DNA from: Cupriavidus plantarum
Lineage (GTDB): Bacteria; Pseudomonadota; Gammaproteobacteria; Burkholderiales; Burkholderiaceae
Length of the DNA: 64,000 nt
Direction of reading: 5' to 3'
Assembly: GCF_905397285.1 (NCBI RefSeq)
Contig: NZ_CAJPUX010000005.1
Location: forward strand, 372,001 to 436,000
Shown: positions 41,870 through 51,026 of the stretch, in pieces
Position numbering within the stretch: the stretch's first letter is position 1
How the letters are laid out: each line of letters opens with the position of its first letter
Made by a program: the position numbers and the translations under genes
Notes under the pieces: model-generated
Seen by the model: the letters and a program-made list of their open reading frames with translations, nothing else
Database searches by the model: none
Told to the model about the DNA's origin: nothing

Positions 41870-42130
41870 ATGAACAAGCAATCCGCCCTCGTCGCCGCCG
41901 CCCTCGTCGGTCTGTTCTCTGCCGGTGCCGGTGTCGCGCATGCCGCCGACGCCAATGCCGACAAGGAGAAGTGCTACGGCGTCGCCATGGCTGGGCAGAA
42001 CGACTGCGCGAGCAGCTCCGGTAGCCACTCGTGCGCGGGGCAGTCGAAGGCCGACAAGGATCCGAAGGACTGGAAGTACGTTGCCAAGGGCACCTGCGCG
42101 CAGATGGGCGGCAAGCTGAGCGCCAAGTAA
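41870..42130 (+). CDS. bufA: DUF2282 bufferin precursor (copper-binding RiPP)
   Basis: An 86-residue exported peptide: Sec signal (residues 1-26, ending VAHAADA) and a short mature part with four cysteines at 35, 46, 55 and 76 in the DUF2282 pattern ([30 protein letters not shown]). Bufferins are ribosomal peptides whose core cysteines are oxidised to thiooxazoles by a DUF692 enzyme and which bind copper in the periplasm. AAGGAG before ATG 41870 is well placed. It is the first gene of the operon with bufB, bufC and doxX, and two neighbouring genes encode an ECF sigma and its anti-sigma. Confidence 0.92.
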   Translation: MNKQSALVAAALVGLFSAGAGVAHAADANADKEKCYGVAMAGQNDCASSSGSHSCAGQSKADKDPKDWKYVAKGTCAQMGGKLSAK

Positions 42131-42178
42131 GCGACAAGTAAGCACCAAATAAGCACGACACCCCGGCGGAGCCCTGCC

Positions 42179-43114
42179 ATGACCTCGCGTCCTCCCTCAC
42201 GCGCCGCCGCGCCCGGCGATCTCGGCTTCGGTATCGGGCTGCGCACGTCGCTCTATGCGGAAGTGCTGGCCCGGCGCCACGTTGCCGATCGCGCCGACTG
42301 GTTCGAGGTGCATACCGAGAACTACCTCGGCGCGGGCGGGCGCGATCTTCGCGTGCTCGAAGCCCTGCGTCCCGACTATCCGTTGAGTCTGCATGGCGTG
42401 GGACTGGGACTCGGCTCCGCCGCCGACGATCATTTCGCCCCGCATCTCGAGCGCATTGCCGCATTGGTCGAGCGGATAGAGCCGGCGCTCGTCTCCGAAC
42501 ACCTGTGCTGGAACCGCATCGCGCGGCATCAGTTCAACGATCTGCTGCCGCTGCCGCTCACGGATGGCGCGCTCGCGCTGATGGCCGACCGCGTCGACCG
42601 CATGCAGGCGCGATTGCGGCGGCCAATTCTCGTCGAGAACGTGTCCACGTTCCTGCGTTACCGCGACGATCAAATGAGGGAGACCGAGTTCCTCGCCGCG
42701 CTCGCGCGGCGGACGGGCTGCGGGATCCTGCTCGACATCAACAATCTCTACGTGAATCAGTTCAACCACGGCGAGGACGCTCATCGCGCGCTCGACGATC
42801 TTGCCGCCTTGTCCACCGGCACGATCGGCGAGATTCATCTGGCCGGGCATCTCGAGGCCGGCGACGATGCGACCGGACGCGTGCTCATCGACCATCATGG
42901 CGCCGCCGTGGCGGAGCCGGTCTGGGCGCTGTACGAAGCGGCGATCGCCAGGCTCTGCCGCGGCGACGGCGTGGCCATTCCCACGCTGATCGAATGGGAC
43001 ACCGACGTGCCGCCGCTCGACGTGCTGCTGGCCGAACGCCGGCTGGCCATCGATCATGCATGGCACGCAATGCGCCCCGTCGTCACGCGAGAGGACGGCC
43101 ATGCGATCGCCTGA
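42179..43114 (+). CDS. bufB: DUF692 multinuclear iron oxidative enzyme (MNIO), bufferin maturase
   Basis: A 311-residue TIM-barrel enzyme of the DUF692/MNIO family. Conserved stretches with metal-binding His, Glu and Asp residues are visible: [74 protein letters not shown] and DHHGAAV. MNIOs modify cysteines of precursor peptides; here the DUF2282 peptide is encoded 48 bp upstream. Its 3' end overlaps bufC by 14 bp. Confidence 0.92.
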   Translation: MTSRPPSRAAAPGDLGFGIGLRTSLYAEVLARRHVADRADWFEVHTENYLGAGGRDLRVLEALRPDYPLSLHGVGLGLGSAADDHFAPHLERIAALVERIEPALVSEHLCWNRIARHQFNDLLPLPLTDGALALMADRVDRMQARLRRPILVENVSTFLRYRDDQMRETEFLAALARRTGCGILLDINNLYVNQFNHGEDAHRALDDLAALSTGTIGEIHLAGHLEAGDDATGRVLIDHHGAAVAEPVWALYEAAIARLCRGDGVAIPTLIEWDTDVPPLDVLLAERRLAIDHAWHAMRPVVTREDGHAIA

Positions 43115-43892
43115 CGCCCAGCAACGGTTGTTCGCCCGGGCGATCGTCGCCTCTCGGCTCGACACCGGCATCGCTTCCGCCTGCCTGTCCATCTTCACCG
43201 GCGAGGAAGATGCCATCCGCCGCCGCCTGGCCTATTACCGCGGGAATCAGCAGGCTACTGCGCTGTCCGTACTGGGCAATGCGTATCCCGTAGTGCGCGC
43301 ATTGCTCGGAAACGAGTTCTTCGAAGCGCTGAGCGACGTATATCGCCGCGCGCATCCGTCGGACGATCCCGACCTGCATCGCTTTGGCGGCGCGTTCAGC
43401 GATTTCCTCCGGGCGTTCGAGCCGGTCGCGCCCTACCCCTACGTGCCTGAGGTCGCGCGACTCGAATGGCTTTGCCATGGCGCCTACTACGCGCGGGACG
43501 ACACACCGCTGACCGTGGCCGACCTTGCGGCGTTGTCGCCGGACACGGTGGCATCGATGCCCGTCGCGCTGACAGCCTGCACGCGGCCGTTCACGTCGCC
43601 CTGGGATGCGGTGACGATCTGGCGCGCGCACCAGCCCGACGGACCGGCGCTACCGGAAGATCCGCAAACGACGAGCGCGGGCATCGTCGTGCGTCCGGGC
43701 TGGCGCGTGAACGTGTTGCCCGCCTCCCCGGCGGAAGCCGTCGCGCTAGCCTCGCTGGCATCGAGCGCCGTCGACAACCCCACGGCGCTCGGCGCGTTGC
43801 TGCAACGCGCGGCTACTCTCGATCGTCAGTTTCAACCCGCTGAGGCGCTGTCGCGCTGGCTTCATGCCGGCATGCTGCGCCACGTGTCCTGA
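43101..43892 (+). CDS. bufC: DUF2063 bufferin biosynthesis partner protein
   Basis: A 263-residue HvfC/BufC-type protein. The N-terminal DUF2063 domain is evident in [44 protein letters not shown] and then [25 protein letters not shown]; the C-terminal part ends with [21 protein letters not shown]. BufC proteins recognise the precursor peptide and hand it to the MNIO enzyme. ATG 43101 lies inside the end of bufB, so translation is coupled. Confidence 0.9.
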   Translation: MRSPDAQQRLFARAIVASRLDTGIASACLSIFTGEEDAIRRRLAYYRGNQQATALSVLGNAYPVVRALLGNEFFEALSDVYRRAHPSDDPDLHRFGGAFSDFLRAFEPVAPYPYVPEVARLEWLCHGAYYARDDTPLTVADLAALSPDTVASMPVALTACTRPFTSPWDAVTIWRAHQPDGPALPEDPQTTSAGIVVRPGWRVNVLPASPAEAVALASLASSAVDNPTALGALLQRAATLDRQFQPAEALSRWLHAGMLRHVS

Positions 43893-43904
43893 AAGGAACG
43901 AGAC

Positions 43905-44426
43905 ATGAACACCATGACCCAACCCTCGCCACAACCCTCGGACGACGGCTCCCATGCCGGCGCCGCGCGCCGCACGTTTCGGCAGGCCGAGCAATGGCTC
44001 GGCGACTGGGGACTGTCGCTCGTGCTGCTCGGCATCCGCTGGTATGTCGGCTGGCAGTTCTTCGCGTCGGGCAAGCTCAAGCTGATGGACTGGGGCTCGA
44101 CGCTCGCGCTGTTTCGCGACGAGTATCACGTGCCCCTGCTGCCGCCGCATATCGCCGCGATCGCGGGCACGTTCGGGGAGCTCGCGTTTCCATTGCTGCT
44201 GTTCGTGGGATTGTTCTCGCGGCCGGCCGCGCTGGGCCTGTTCGCGGTGAACCTGATGGCGGTGATCTCGTATCCGGATCTATGGACGTTCGAATGCCCG
44301 GCCGCGATCCAGAGTCATCTCTACTGGGGCATGCTGCTGCTCGTACCGCTGACCGCCGGTGCCGGACGGCTCAGCCTCGACGCTCGCCTACACGCAACCC
44401 TCCACGCGCTGCGCAACCGCCGCTGA
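43905..44426 (+). CDS. DoxX-family membrane protein
   Basis: A 173-residue protein with four predicted membrane spans after a polar head of about 35 residues. DoxX features include GIRWYVGWQFFASGKLKLMDW, EYHVPLLPPHIAAIAGTFGELAFPLLL and FECPAAIQSHLYWGM. DoxX genes regularly close bufferin operons; a role in membrane redox handling or quinone use is proposed but unproven. AAGGAACGAGAC precedes ATG 43905. It converges with the anti-sigma gene 8 bp away. Confidence 0.9.
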   Translation: MNTMTQPSPQPSDDGSHAGAARRTFRQAEQWLGDWGLSLVLLGIRWYVGWQFFASGKLKLMDWGSTLALFRDEYHVPLLPPHIAAIAGTFGELAFPLLLFVGLFSRPAALGLFAVNLMAVISYPDLWTFECPAAIQSHLYWGMLLLVPLTAGAGRLSLDARLHATLHALRNRR

Positions 44427-44434
44427 GCGGTCCG

Positions 44435-44665
44435 TCAATCGTCGCGCTCGCCCGGCTCCTGCTGACCGAGCCGGCGCATCGCATTGCGCATGATGCGCAT
44501 CTGGCCGTTGAAGTTCGTGCACGCGTCGCAGATGGCCAGATGCATGCGCATCCGCACGCGCTCCACCCACGTGAGCGGCTGATCCATGCCCTTCATGGTG
44601 AGAAAATGCACCTCTTCGCATTTAGGCAGCAGGTGCTTGCGGGGACCATCGGGAAAATCTGGCAT
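44435..44665 (-). CDS. Small zinc-finger anti-sigma factor (zf-HC2 type)
   Basis: A 76-residue cytosolic protein with His42-x3-Cys46-x2-Cys49 (MHLAICDACTNF), the zinc-binding motif of ZAS anti-sigma factors, and no membrane span. A further Cys16 may complete the site. It follows the ECF sigma gene by 16 bp on the same strand, the classical order. Redox or metal stress could release the sigma factor by ejecting the zinc. Confidence 0.85.
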   Translation of the reverse strand: MPDFPDGPRKHLLPKCEEVHFLTMKGMDQPLTWVERVRMRMHLAICDACTNFNGQMRIMRNAMRRLGQQEPGERDD

Positions 44666-44681
44666 GGGATTCCTGTGAGCG

Positions 44682-45275
44682 TCAGGTCCCGCGCTGCCCG
44701 AACCAGTTGAGTTCCAGGCATTCGCGCAGGCGCATGCGGGCGCGATACAACATCACCCATGCGTTCGTCGCGCTGATCTTCAAATCCTGACAGATTTCTT
44801 CGGTCTCGAGTTCCAGCCATTCGCGCATCATGAAGATGCGGCCGGCCTTGGCGGGCAGCTTGTCTACGCACAACTGCAAGATCTCGAAGAACTCGCGCCG
44901 CTCGAGCGAACGGTCGGGATTGCCCCAATCCGAAGGTGGATCCTGATAGTGGCCATTGCGCGTGAACAGCGCATCGAAGGCATCGTCGTCCGATTGCGCC
45001 TCGCCATCCTCGTTCGATGCCAGCGCGATGCGTACCTCGCGCTTGCCGCTGCGCAGCAGGTCCACGATCTTGTGCTTGAGGATGCCGACGAGATAGGTGC
45101 GCAGCGCGGACTGCCCGGCGAACCGCTCGGGATGCTCGAGCGCCGCGAGGATGGTCTCGGAGACGGTGTCCTCGGCGAGGCTGTCGTCGCGCAGTTGCAA
45201 CCGCGCAAAGCGCAGCAGATACGGCCGGACGGTCTCGAGTTCGTTGGGGTCGATTCCCGCGGTAGACGATGCCAT
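44682..45275 (-). CDS. ECF-type RNA polymerase sigma factor
   Basis: A 197-residue sigma factor with only regions 2 and 4. Region 2 is seen in YLLRFARLQLRDDSLAEDTVSETILAALEHPERF and region 4 in LELETEEICQDLKISATNAWVMLYRARMRLRECL. The linker (residues 85-125) is acidic and longer than usual. With its anti-sigma gene it converges on the bufferin operon, which is a likely target; the promoter candidate at 41756-41784 is compatible with an ECF sigma. Confidence 0.92.
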   Translation of the reverse strand: MASSTAGIDPNELETVRPYLLRFARLQLRDDSLAEDTVSETILAALEHPERFAGQSALRTYLVGILKHKIVDLLRSGKREVRIALASNEDGEAQSDDDAFDALFTRNGHYQDPPSDWGNPDRSLERREFFEILQLCVDKLPAKAGRIFMMREWLELETEEICQDLKISATNAWVMLYRARMRLRECLELNWFGQRGT

Positions 45276-45429
45276 TTGATCTCGTGGCTCTTGTTCTGTG
45301 AGTCGGCACGATCCTCATGCCGCGACGATCGCCATGATACCCGTTAGACATCCGAAAAGCACAGGGATGGAACAGCGCTTGCGTCGAGCGTGCAGCGCGC
45401 ATGTCCCCACAACCCGCAAAGGACACCCC

Positions 45430-46110
45430 ATGCCAAGCTCACCCAGCGATACCGTCGCCATCCGCCCCCCTCCGCGCTCACGCGCCGACACCGCCGCACC
45501 CGGCACCAGCACGGATGACGTGGAAACCACGCGTCATATTTCCGAAATTACCGCGCAAACTTACAAGCCGCCCGCGGCACATCCGACCCACCTCCGCATC
45601 AACGGTACCGAGTACCGGCTCGACATTCCAGCCTGGACCACCCTGCTGGACCTCTTGCGCGACCGACTGGACCTCACGGGCACCAAGAAAGGCTGCGACC
45701 ACGGCCAGTGCGGCGCCTGCACCGTCATCGCCGATGGACGGCGCATCAATGCCTGTCTTGCCCTGGCCGTCGCTTACGACGATGCGGATATCACGACCAT
45801 CGAAGGCATCGCCACCGAGGAAGCGGGCGATACCCCCGGCGGCCTGCATCCGATCCAGCGGGCGTTCATGGCGCATGACGCGTTTCAATGCGGCTACTGC
45901 ACGCCGGGCCAGATCTGCTCCGCGGTCGCGTTGCAGAACGAAGCGCCCGTCCTCAACCGCGCCGAACTGAGCGAGCGCATGAGCGGCAACCTCTGCCGCT
46001 GCGGTGCATACGCGCAGATCGTCGACGCGATCGCCAGTGTGCTCCTGACGGACGGCGATGCGTCCAACAACGCAGCCAACAACACGACCAACAACAAGGA
46101 GCAGCCATGA
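45430..46110 (+). CDS. paoA: Aldehyde oxidoreductase 2Fe-2S subunit (PaoA/YagT-like), no Tat signal
   Basis: A 226-residue small subunit of a xanthine-dehydrogenase-family enzyme. First cluster: Cys89, Cys94, Cys97 and Cys109 (GTKKGCDHGQCGACTV); second cluster: Cys154, Cys157, Cys189 and Cys191 (FQCGYCTPGQ and GNLCRCGAYAQ). The head of about 50 residues is polar and lacks the twin-arginine leader that exports E. coli PaoA. The tail is Asn-rich (NNAANNTTNN) from a local repeat. AAGGAC precedes ATG 45430. Its stop overlaps the start of paoB by 4 bp. Confidence 0.9.
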   Translation: MPSSPSDTVAIRPPPRSRADTAAPGTSTDDVETTRHISEITAQTYKPPAAHPTHLRINGTEYRLDIPAWTTLLDLLRDRLDLTGTKKGCDHGQCGACTVIADGRRINACLALAVAYDDADITTIEGIATEEAGDTPGGLHPIQRAFMAHDAFQCGYCTPGQICSAVALQNEAPVLNRAELSERMSGNLCRCGAYAQIVDAIASVLLTDGDASNNAANNTTNNKEQP

Positions 46111-47195
46111 CGCCGTTCCGCTATCTGCGCGTGGACACCGTGCCGGAGGCGCTCGCCGCGATCGCCACGCTCGCGGGCGATGCCGAACCGGGCCACGACC
46201 GCGAAGGCCGGTTATTCGCCGGCGGCACCAACATGCTCGACCTGATGAAAGAGAACGTGATGCACCCGCACGCGCTCGTCGACATCGGTCGCCTGCCGCT
46301 GGCCGATATCGGCTACCGCGACGACGGCACGCTGCACCTCGGCGCGCTGGCGCGTAACGCCGATACCGCCGAGCATCCCGACGTGAAACGCGATTTCCCG
46401 ATGCTGCGCGCCGCCATTCTCGCCGGCGCATCGGGCCAGATCCGCAACATGGCGACCAATGGCGGCAACCTGCTGCAGCGTACGCGCTGCATGTATTTCT
46501 ACGATGCGGGGGTGCCCTACAACAAACGCGCACCGGGCACCGGATGCCCCGCCGCGCACGGCATCGCGCGCCAGCACGCCATTCTCGGCGCAAGCGAGCA
46601 TTGCATCGCCACGCATCCGTCGGACATGTGTGTAGCGCTGGCCGCCCTGGATGCCGTCGTCCATGTGGAATCCATACGTGGCACGCGAGAGATTCCGTTC
46701 GTGGATTTCCATCGCCTGCCCGGCGACAGACCCGATCTCGACACGGTGCTCGAGCCCGACGAACTGATCACGCATGTCGCGGTCCCGCCCAATCCGTACG
46801 CACCCCACAGCACCTATCTGAAGGTACGCGAGCGCGCGTCGTTTGCGTTCGCGCTCGTCTCCGTCGCGGCGGCGCTGGAGCTTTATCCGGACAACATGAT
46901 CCGCAGCGCGCGCCTCGCGCTTGGCAGCGTCGCGCACAAACCGTGGCGCGATACGGAAGCGGAAGCGATGCTCGTCGGCAAACCCGCCACGACAGACACG
47001 TTCATCGACGTCGCGGCATTCCTGCTGCGCGATGCGCGCGCTTGGGGCGGGCCCGCGCTGCCCGAGAGCACGCAGGGCAACGCCTTCAAGATTCCGCTCG
47101 CGCAGCGCGCCGTCGTGCGCGCGCTGGAGATGGCGGCAGCCGGCATCGTCACCAACACCGGTGCGGACGCGTTCCGCATGGAGGGTCAGCCATGA
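46107..47195 (+). CDS. paoB: Aldehyde oxidoreductase FAD-binding subunit (PaoB/YagS-like)
   Basis: A 362-residue FAD subunit. The flavin motifs are LFAGGTNMLDLMKE near the start and GASGQIRNMATNGGNLLQRTRC, and the cysteine-rich insert that binds a 4Fe-4S cluster in PaoB is present (RCMYFYD, TGCPAAHG, SEHCIATH, SDMCVALAAL). It passes electrons from the 2Fe-2S subunit to an acceptor. Both ends overlap neighbouring genes by 4 bp, so the three subunits are translationally coupled. Confidence 0.92.
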   Translation: MTPFRYLRVDTVPEALAAIATLAGDAEPGHDREGRLFAGGTNMLDLMKENVMHPHALVDIGRLPLADIGYRDDGTLHLGALARNADTAEHPDVKRDFPMLRAAILAGASGQIRNMATNGGNLLQRTRCMYFYDAGVPYNKRAPGTGCPAAHGIARQHAILGASEHCIATHPSDMCVALAALDAVVHVESIRGTREIPFVDFHRLPGDRPDLDTVLEPDELITHVAVPPNPYAPHSTYLKVRERASFAFALVSVAAALELYPDNMIRSARLALGSVAHKPWRDTEAEAMLVGKPATTDTFIDVAAFLLRDARAWGGPALPESTQGNAFKIPLAQRAVVRALEMAAAGIVTNTGADAFRMEGQP

Positions 47196-49519
47196 CCAGA
47201 ACGACATTGCCTCCGGGCGAGGACGGCCGCGACTGGCATGCGGAGTCCAACCAGCAGCCGATCGCCCCGCCGAATACGGGGCCCGCGGGCATCGGCACCG
47301 CCGTACCGCGCATCGACGGCCACGCCAAGGTGACGGGCACCGCGCGCTATGCGGCCGAGCATCCTGTCGCCGACCTGTGCCATGGCGTGGTGGTCAACAG
47401 CACCATCGCGCGCGGGCGCATCGTGCGCATCGATACGTCCGCCGCGCTTGCGGTCGAGGGCGTGCTCGACGTGCTTCATCATGACAACCGTCCCTCGATG
47501 CGCTCGCTGCGCGTCTTCTACAAGGACATGACGGCGCCCGCGGGCATTCCATTCCGGCCGTTGCACGACGCGCAGGTGCATTCGAGCGGGCAGCCGGTGG
47601 CGCTCGTCGTCGCGGAAACGTTCGAGATCGCGCGGCATGCGGCCAGCCTCGTGCATGTCGAATACGAGGTGTACCCGCACGAGACGCACATGCTCTCGCG
47701 CCGCGACGCCGCGCACGAACCCGGCGGTTACAAGGCGGGCTACTCGAAACCGCCCAAGCCCAAGGGCAATCCGGATGCCGTGTTCGCGCAGGCGGACGTC
47801 ACGGTCGATGCCGAGTTCTATGCGGGAGCCGAACACCACAATCCGCTCGAGATGCATGCGAGCACCGTCATTCGGGACGATCGCGGCCATCTCACCATCT
47901 ACGACAAGACGCAGGGGTCGCAGAACTCGCGATGGGTCGTGTCGCGCGCGTTCGGGCTGCCGGGGCGCAAGGTTACCGTGCGCAATCCATTCGTGGGTGG
48001 CGCGTTTGGCTCTGGCCTGCGGCCGCAGTATCAGCTCCTGATGGCCGTCATGGCATCCCTCCAGCTGAAGCGCTCCGTCCGCGTCGTGCTGACGCGCCAG
48101 CAGATGTTCACGTTCGGCCATCGGCCGGAGACATGGCAGCGCGTCCGGCTCGCGGCATCGCCGGACGGCAGGCTCGGCGCGATCATCCACGAAGCCGCGG
48201 CGGCGACGTCGCGCGACGAGGACTACGTCGAGGTCGTGGTCAACTGGTCGGGGCAGCTCTATGCGTGCGACAACATCCGCTACAGCTACAAGCTCGTCGA
48301 TCTGGATCAGTTCACGCCGATCGACATGCGCGCGCCCGGTGCCGCGCACGGCGTGCATGCGATCGAAGTGGCGATGGACGAACTGTCGTATGCGCTTGGC
48401 ATGGATCCGCTCGCGCTGCGCAAGATCAACTACGCCGAACGCGACAGCAACAAGGACCTGCCGTTCTCCACCAAGCAGTTGATGGAATGCTACGAGCAGG
48501 GCGCGCGCGCCTTTGGCTGGGATCGCCGGCCCGCGGCGCCGCGGAGCATGCGCGAGGGGCACGAGCTGATCGGCTGGGGCATGGCCACGGGCACGTGGGA
48601 TGCGATGCAGATGGCGGCGCGGTCCAGCGCCACGTTCCATGCCGATGGGCGGCTCGAGGTCGCGTGCGCGGCGACCGATATCGGCACGGGCACTTACACC
48701 GCGATCTCGCAGATCGCGGCGGGGGCGATGGGGTTGCCGCTGGAACAGGTCGTATTCCGCCTCGGCGACTCGGATTTGCCGTTCGCGCCAATCGAGGGCG
48801 GGTCTTCGCACATCGCCACCGTCGGCGCCGCCGTCGATGCCGCGTGCGAGAAGCTGCAGCGCCGGTTGTGGCGACTGGCGCGCGGCATCGCGGGGCATGG
48901 CTTCGAGGACAGCGCGTTCGAGGACGTGATGTTCGTGGACGGGCACATCGCATTGCGCGCGCGCCCCGATGTCGCGCTACCGCTGCATCGCGTGCTGCAA
49001 ATGCGGGAGCGCGCCAATATCGCCGTGCGGCACATGCTCGTGCCGGACATGCTGCGGCAGAAGAAGTCGGTACGCGCGGTGCATTCGGCCGTGTTCTGCG
49101 AGGTGCGCGTCGATGAAACGCTCGGGACCATGCGCGTCACCCGCGTGGTCAGCGCCGTGGCCGCGGGGCGCATCGTGAATCCGCTCACCGCGCGGAGCCA
49201 GGTCGTGGGTGGCGTGGTATGGGGGATCAGTCAGGCGCTGTTCGAGGAAACGCTTGCCGATCACCGGCTTGGCCGTTTCATGAACCACAACCTTGCCGAG
49301 TATCACTTCGCGGCGAATGCCGACATCCACGATATCGACGTGATCTTCGTCGAGGAGGATGACCGCGTCGTCAGCCGCATCGGCACGAAAGGCGTCGGCG
49401 AGATCGGGCTCGTGGGCGTGGCGGCGGCCATCAGCAATGCCATCTACCACGCCACGGGCGTGCGGCTGCGGTCCACGCCGATGACCCCCGACAAGCTGCT
49501 GCGGGGGTCGGCGGTGTAA
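47192..49519 (+). CDS. paoC: Aldehyde oxidoreductase molybdenum-binding subunit (PaoC/YagR-like)
   Basis: A 775-residue molybdopterin subunit. It has GTAVPRIDGHAKVTGTARYAAEH at the head, GGAFGSGLRPQYQ and MRAPGAAHGVHAIEVAMDEL in the substrate channel, and KGVGEIGLVGVAAAISNAI near residue 736 with the catalytic Glu. The complex oxidises aldehydes (aromatic ones in E. coli) to acids with water as oxygen source. No PaoD-type maturation factor is adjacent, so it must be supplied elsewhere. A terminator lies about 190 bp downstream. Confidence 0.92.
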   Translation: MTRTTLPPGEDGRDWHAESNQQPIAPPNTGPAGIGTAVPRIDGHAKVTGTARYAAEHPVADLCHGVVVNSTIARGRIVRIDTSAALAVEGVLDVLHHDNRPSMRSLRVFYKDMTAPAGIPFRPLHDAQVHSSGQPVALVVAETFEIARHAASLVHVEYEVYPHETHMLSRRDAAHEPGGYKAGYSKPPKPKGNPDAVFAQADVTVDAEFYAGAEHHNPLEMHASTVIRDDRGHLTIYDKTQGSQNSRWVVSRAFGLPGRKVTVRNPFVGGAFGSGLRPQYQLLMAVMASLQLKRSVRVVLTRQQMFTFGHRPETWQRVRLAASPDGRLGAIIHEAAAATSRDEDYVEVVVNWSGQLYACDNIRYSYKLVDLDQFTPIDMRAPGAAHGVHAIEVAMDELSYALGMDPLALRKINYAERDSNKDLPFSTKQLMECYEQGARAFGWDRRPAAPRSMREGHELIGWGMATGTWDAMQMAARSSATFHADGRLEVACAATDIGTGTYTAISQIAAGAMGLPLEQVVFRLGDSDLPFAPIEGGSSHIATVGAAVDAACEKLQRRLWRLARGIAGHGFEDSAFEDVMFVDGHIALRARPDVALPLHRVLQMRERANIAVRHMLVPDMLRQKKSVRAVHSAVFCEVRVDETLGTMRVTRVVSAVAAGRIVNPLTARSQVVGGVVWGISQALFEETLADHRLGRFMNHNLAEYHFAANADIHDIDVIFVEEDDRVVSRIGTKGVGEIGLVGVAAAISNAIYHATGVRLRSTPMTPDKLLRGSAV

Positions 49520-49535
49520 GTCCGCTGTCCGAATG

Positions 49536-49676
49536 TTATGCGCCCCAGCCGGTCATTGCGGCATACGCGATGCCGGTGGCGCAGACGATGCCCAGCAGCG
49601 CCGCATAGTAGCGGACGCCATGCTGCTGGCACGGTCCCCGATAGTTCCGGGCGGAATGCTGGATATGTGGCTTCAT
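49536..49676 (-). CDS. Possible 46-residue membrane peptide
   Basis: ATG 49676 opens a 46-residue frame: a basic, His-rich head (MKPHIQHSARNYRGPCQQHG) and one hydrophobic segment (YYAALLGIVCATGIAYAAM) ending in WGA. GGGGGT on the minus strand upstream could serve as ribosome-binding site. It resembles small single-span proteins of unknown function. No homologue is known to me, so it is a tentative call. Confidence 0.45.
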   Translation of the reverse strand: MKPHIQHSARNYRGPCQQHGVRYYAALLGIVCATGIAYAAMTGWGA

Positions 49677-49707
49677 GGCTGACCCCCATCGACGCGCTGT
49701 ATTGGTG

Positions 49708-49736
49708 CGCCGCACGGCCCCCCGTGCGGCGTTTTT
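49708..49736 (+). terminator. Rho-independent terminator after the pao operon
   Basis: Stem CGCCGCACGG / CCGTGCGGCG (49708-49717 and 49722-49731) with loop CCCC, followed by TTTTT. It lies about 190 bp past the stop of paoC. It also overlaps the upstream region of the possible minus-strand small gene. Confidence 0.85.
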
Positions 49737-49955
49737 GCTTTGTAGCAACTTCCAGGCCATCTGTCCGCCGCAGCGTGGATGGGCCGTCTTGCGGGGCGGT
49801 GTGTATCGTCATATGTGTGGCGATTACGCTAATACACGGCGATACAAATCGGCCCGGATTTGACACATACGGCTTGCGATGCGGCCCCAGACTTCATTCC
49901 AGTTCCTTGCGACCGCCCTCCGCGGCAACCCCATCAGGCATAACTGGAGAAGAAC

Positions 49956-51014
49956 ATGACGGACAAGATCGACCTGCCTCGCCGAGGCTTTCTGGGTACC
50001 GCGGCGCTGTCGCTGGCGGCGGCGCAGTTTGGCCTGATACAGGCAGCCCATGCGCAGGGCACCCTGCCGAAGGCGGCGTCCGTCCCGCCGACGGCGCCGG
50101 GCACGCATACCTCGCTCGGTCCGATCAAGCAGATCCAGGCGGGGGCGTTGAACGTCGGTTACGCCGAGGCCGGCCCCGCCGATGGTCCGGTGGCGCTGCT
50201 GCTGCATGGCTGGCCGTACGACATCTACAGCTTTGCCGACGTGGCGCCGCTGCTGGCCGCGCGCGGGTATCGCGTGATCATGCCGTTCCTGCGGGGCTTT
50301 GGGACGACGACGTTCCTGTCGGCCGACACGCCGCGCAACGGGGAGCCGGCCGCGCTGGCGGTGGATGCGATCGCGCTGATGGATGCGCTGAAGATCAAGA
50401 CGGCCGTTGTGGCGGGCTACGACTGGGGTGGCCGCACGGCGGACATTCTCGCCGCGCTGTGGCCGGAGCGGTGCCGTGGGCTGGTGGCCGTGAGCGGCTA
50501 CCTGATCGGCAGCCAGGCGGCGGGCAAGCAGCCGTTGCCGCCGGAGGCGGAGCTCCAATGGTGGTACCAGTTCTACTTCGCGACCGATCGCGGTCGTCTG
50601 GGCTATGAAAAGTACACGCACCAGTTCGCCAAGCTGATCTGGCAACTGGCCTCGCCGAAGTGGAAGTTCGACGATGCGACGTACAACCGCAGCGCCGCGG
50701 CACTGGACAACCGCGACCACGTGGCCATCACGATCCACAACTACCGCTGGCGCATGGGCCTGGCCGAGGGCGAGGCCAGGTACGACGACATCGAAAAGAA
50801 ACTGGCCACGGGCCCGACGATCGGCGTGCCGACCATCACGATGGAAGGCGACGCCAACGGCGCGCCGCACCCGGCGCCGAGCGCCTATCGGAGCAAGTAC
50901 ACGGGCAAGTACGAGCATCGGGACATTGGCGGCGGCGTGGGCCACAACCTGCCGCAGGAAGCACCGACCGCCTTCGCGCAGGCGGTGCTGGATGTGGACA
51001 AGTGGGGGGGTTGA
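49956..51014 (+). CDS. Exported alpha/beta hydrolase, epoxide hydrolase-like (Asp nucleophile)
   Basis: A 352-residue hydrolase with a Tat-like leader (LPRRGFLGTAALSLAAAQF, Arg9-Arg10, cleavage near AHAQG). Core motifs are LLLHGWPYDIYSF, the nucleophile elbow GYDWGG with Asp156 in place of Ser, and GVGHNLPQEAP near the C-terminus with the catalytic His. Asp nucleophiles mark epoxide hydrolases and haloalkane/fluoroacetate dehalogenases, so it probably opens an epoxide or removes a halide in the periplasm. It is monocistronic and converges with the sugar dehydrogenase gene. Confidence 0.88.
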   Translation: MTDKIDLPRRGFLGTAALSLAAAQFGLIQAAHAQGTLPKAASVPPTAPGTHTSLGPIKQIQAGALNVGYAEAGPADGPVALLLHGWPYDIYSFADVAPLLAARGYRVIMPFLRGFGTTTFLSADTPRNGEPAALAVDAIALMDALKIKTAVVAGYDWGGRTADILAALWPERCRGLVAVSGYLIGSQAAGKQPLPPEAELQWWYQFYFATDRGRLGYEKYTHQFAKLIWQLASPKWKFDDATYNRSAAALDNRDHVAITIHNYRWRMGLAEGEARYDDIEKKLATGPTIGVPTITMEGDANGAPHPAPSAYRSKYTGKYEHRDIGGGVGHNLPQEAPTAFAQAVLDVDKWGG

Positions 51015-51026
51015 AGTTCTGACCCA

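Larger units (their letters stand above)
49520..49955. other. Intergenic region with a small gene, terminator and nested inverted repeat (436 bp)
   Basis: It contains a possible 46-residue gene on the minus strand (49536-49676), a strong plus-strand terminator (49708-49736) and, at 49802-49846, an inverted repeat TGTATCG ... CGATACA with GTGT ... ACAC nested inside it, which may be part of the promoter of the epoxide-hydrolase-like gene. Confidence 0.5.
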
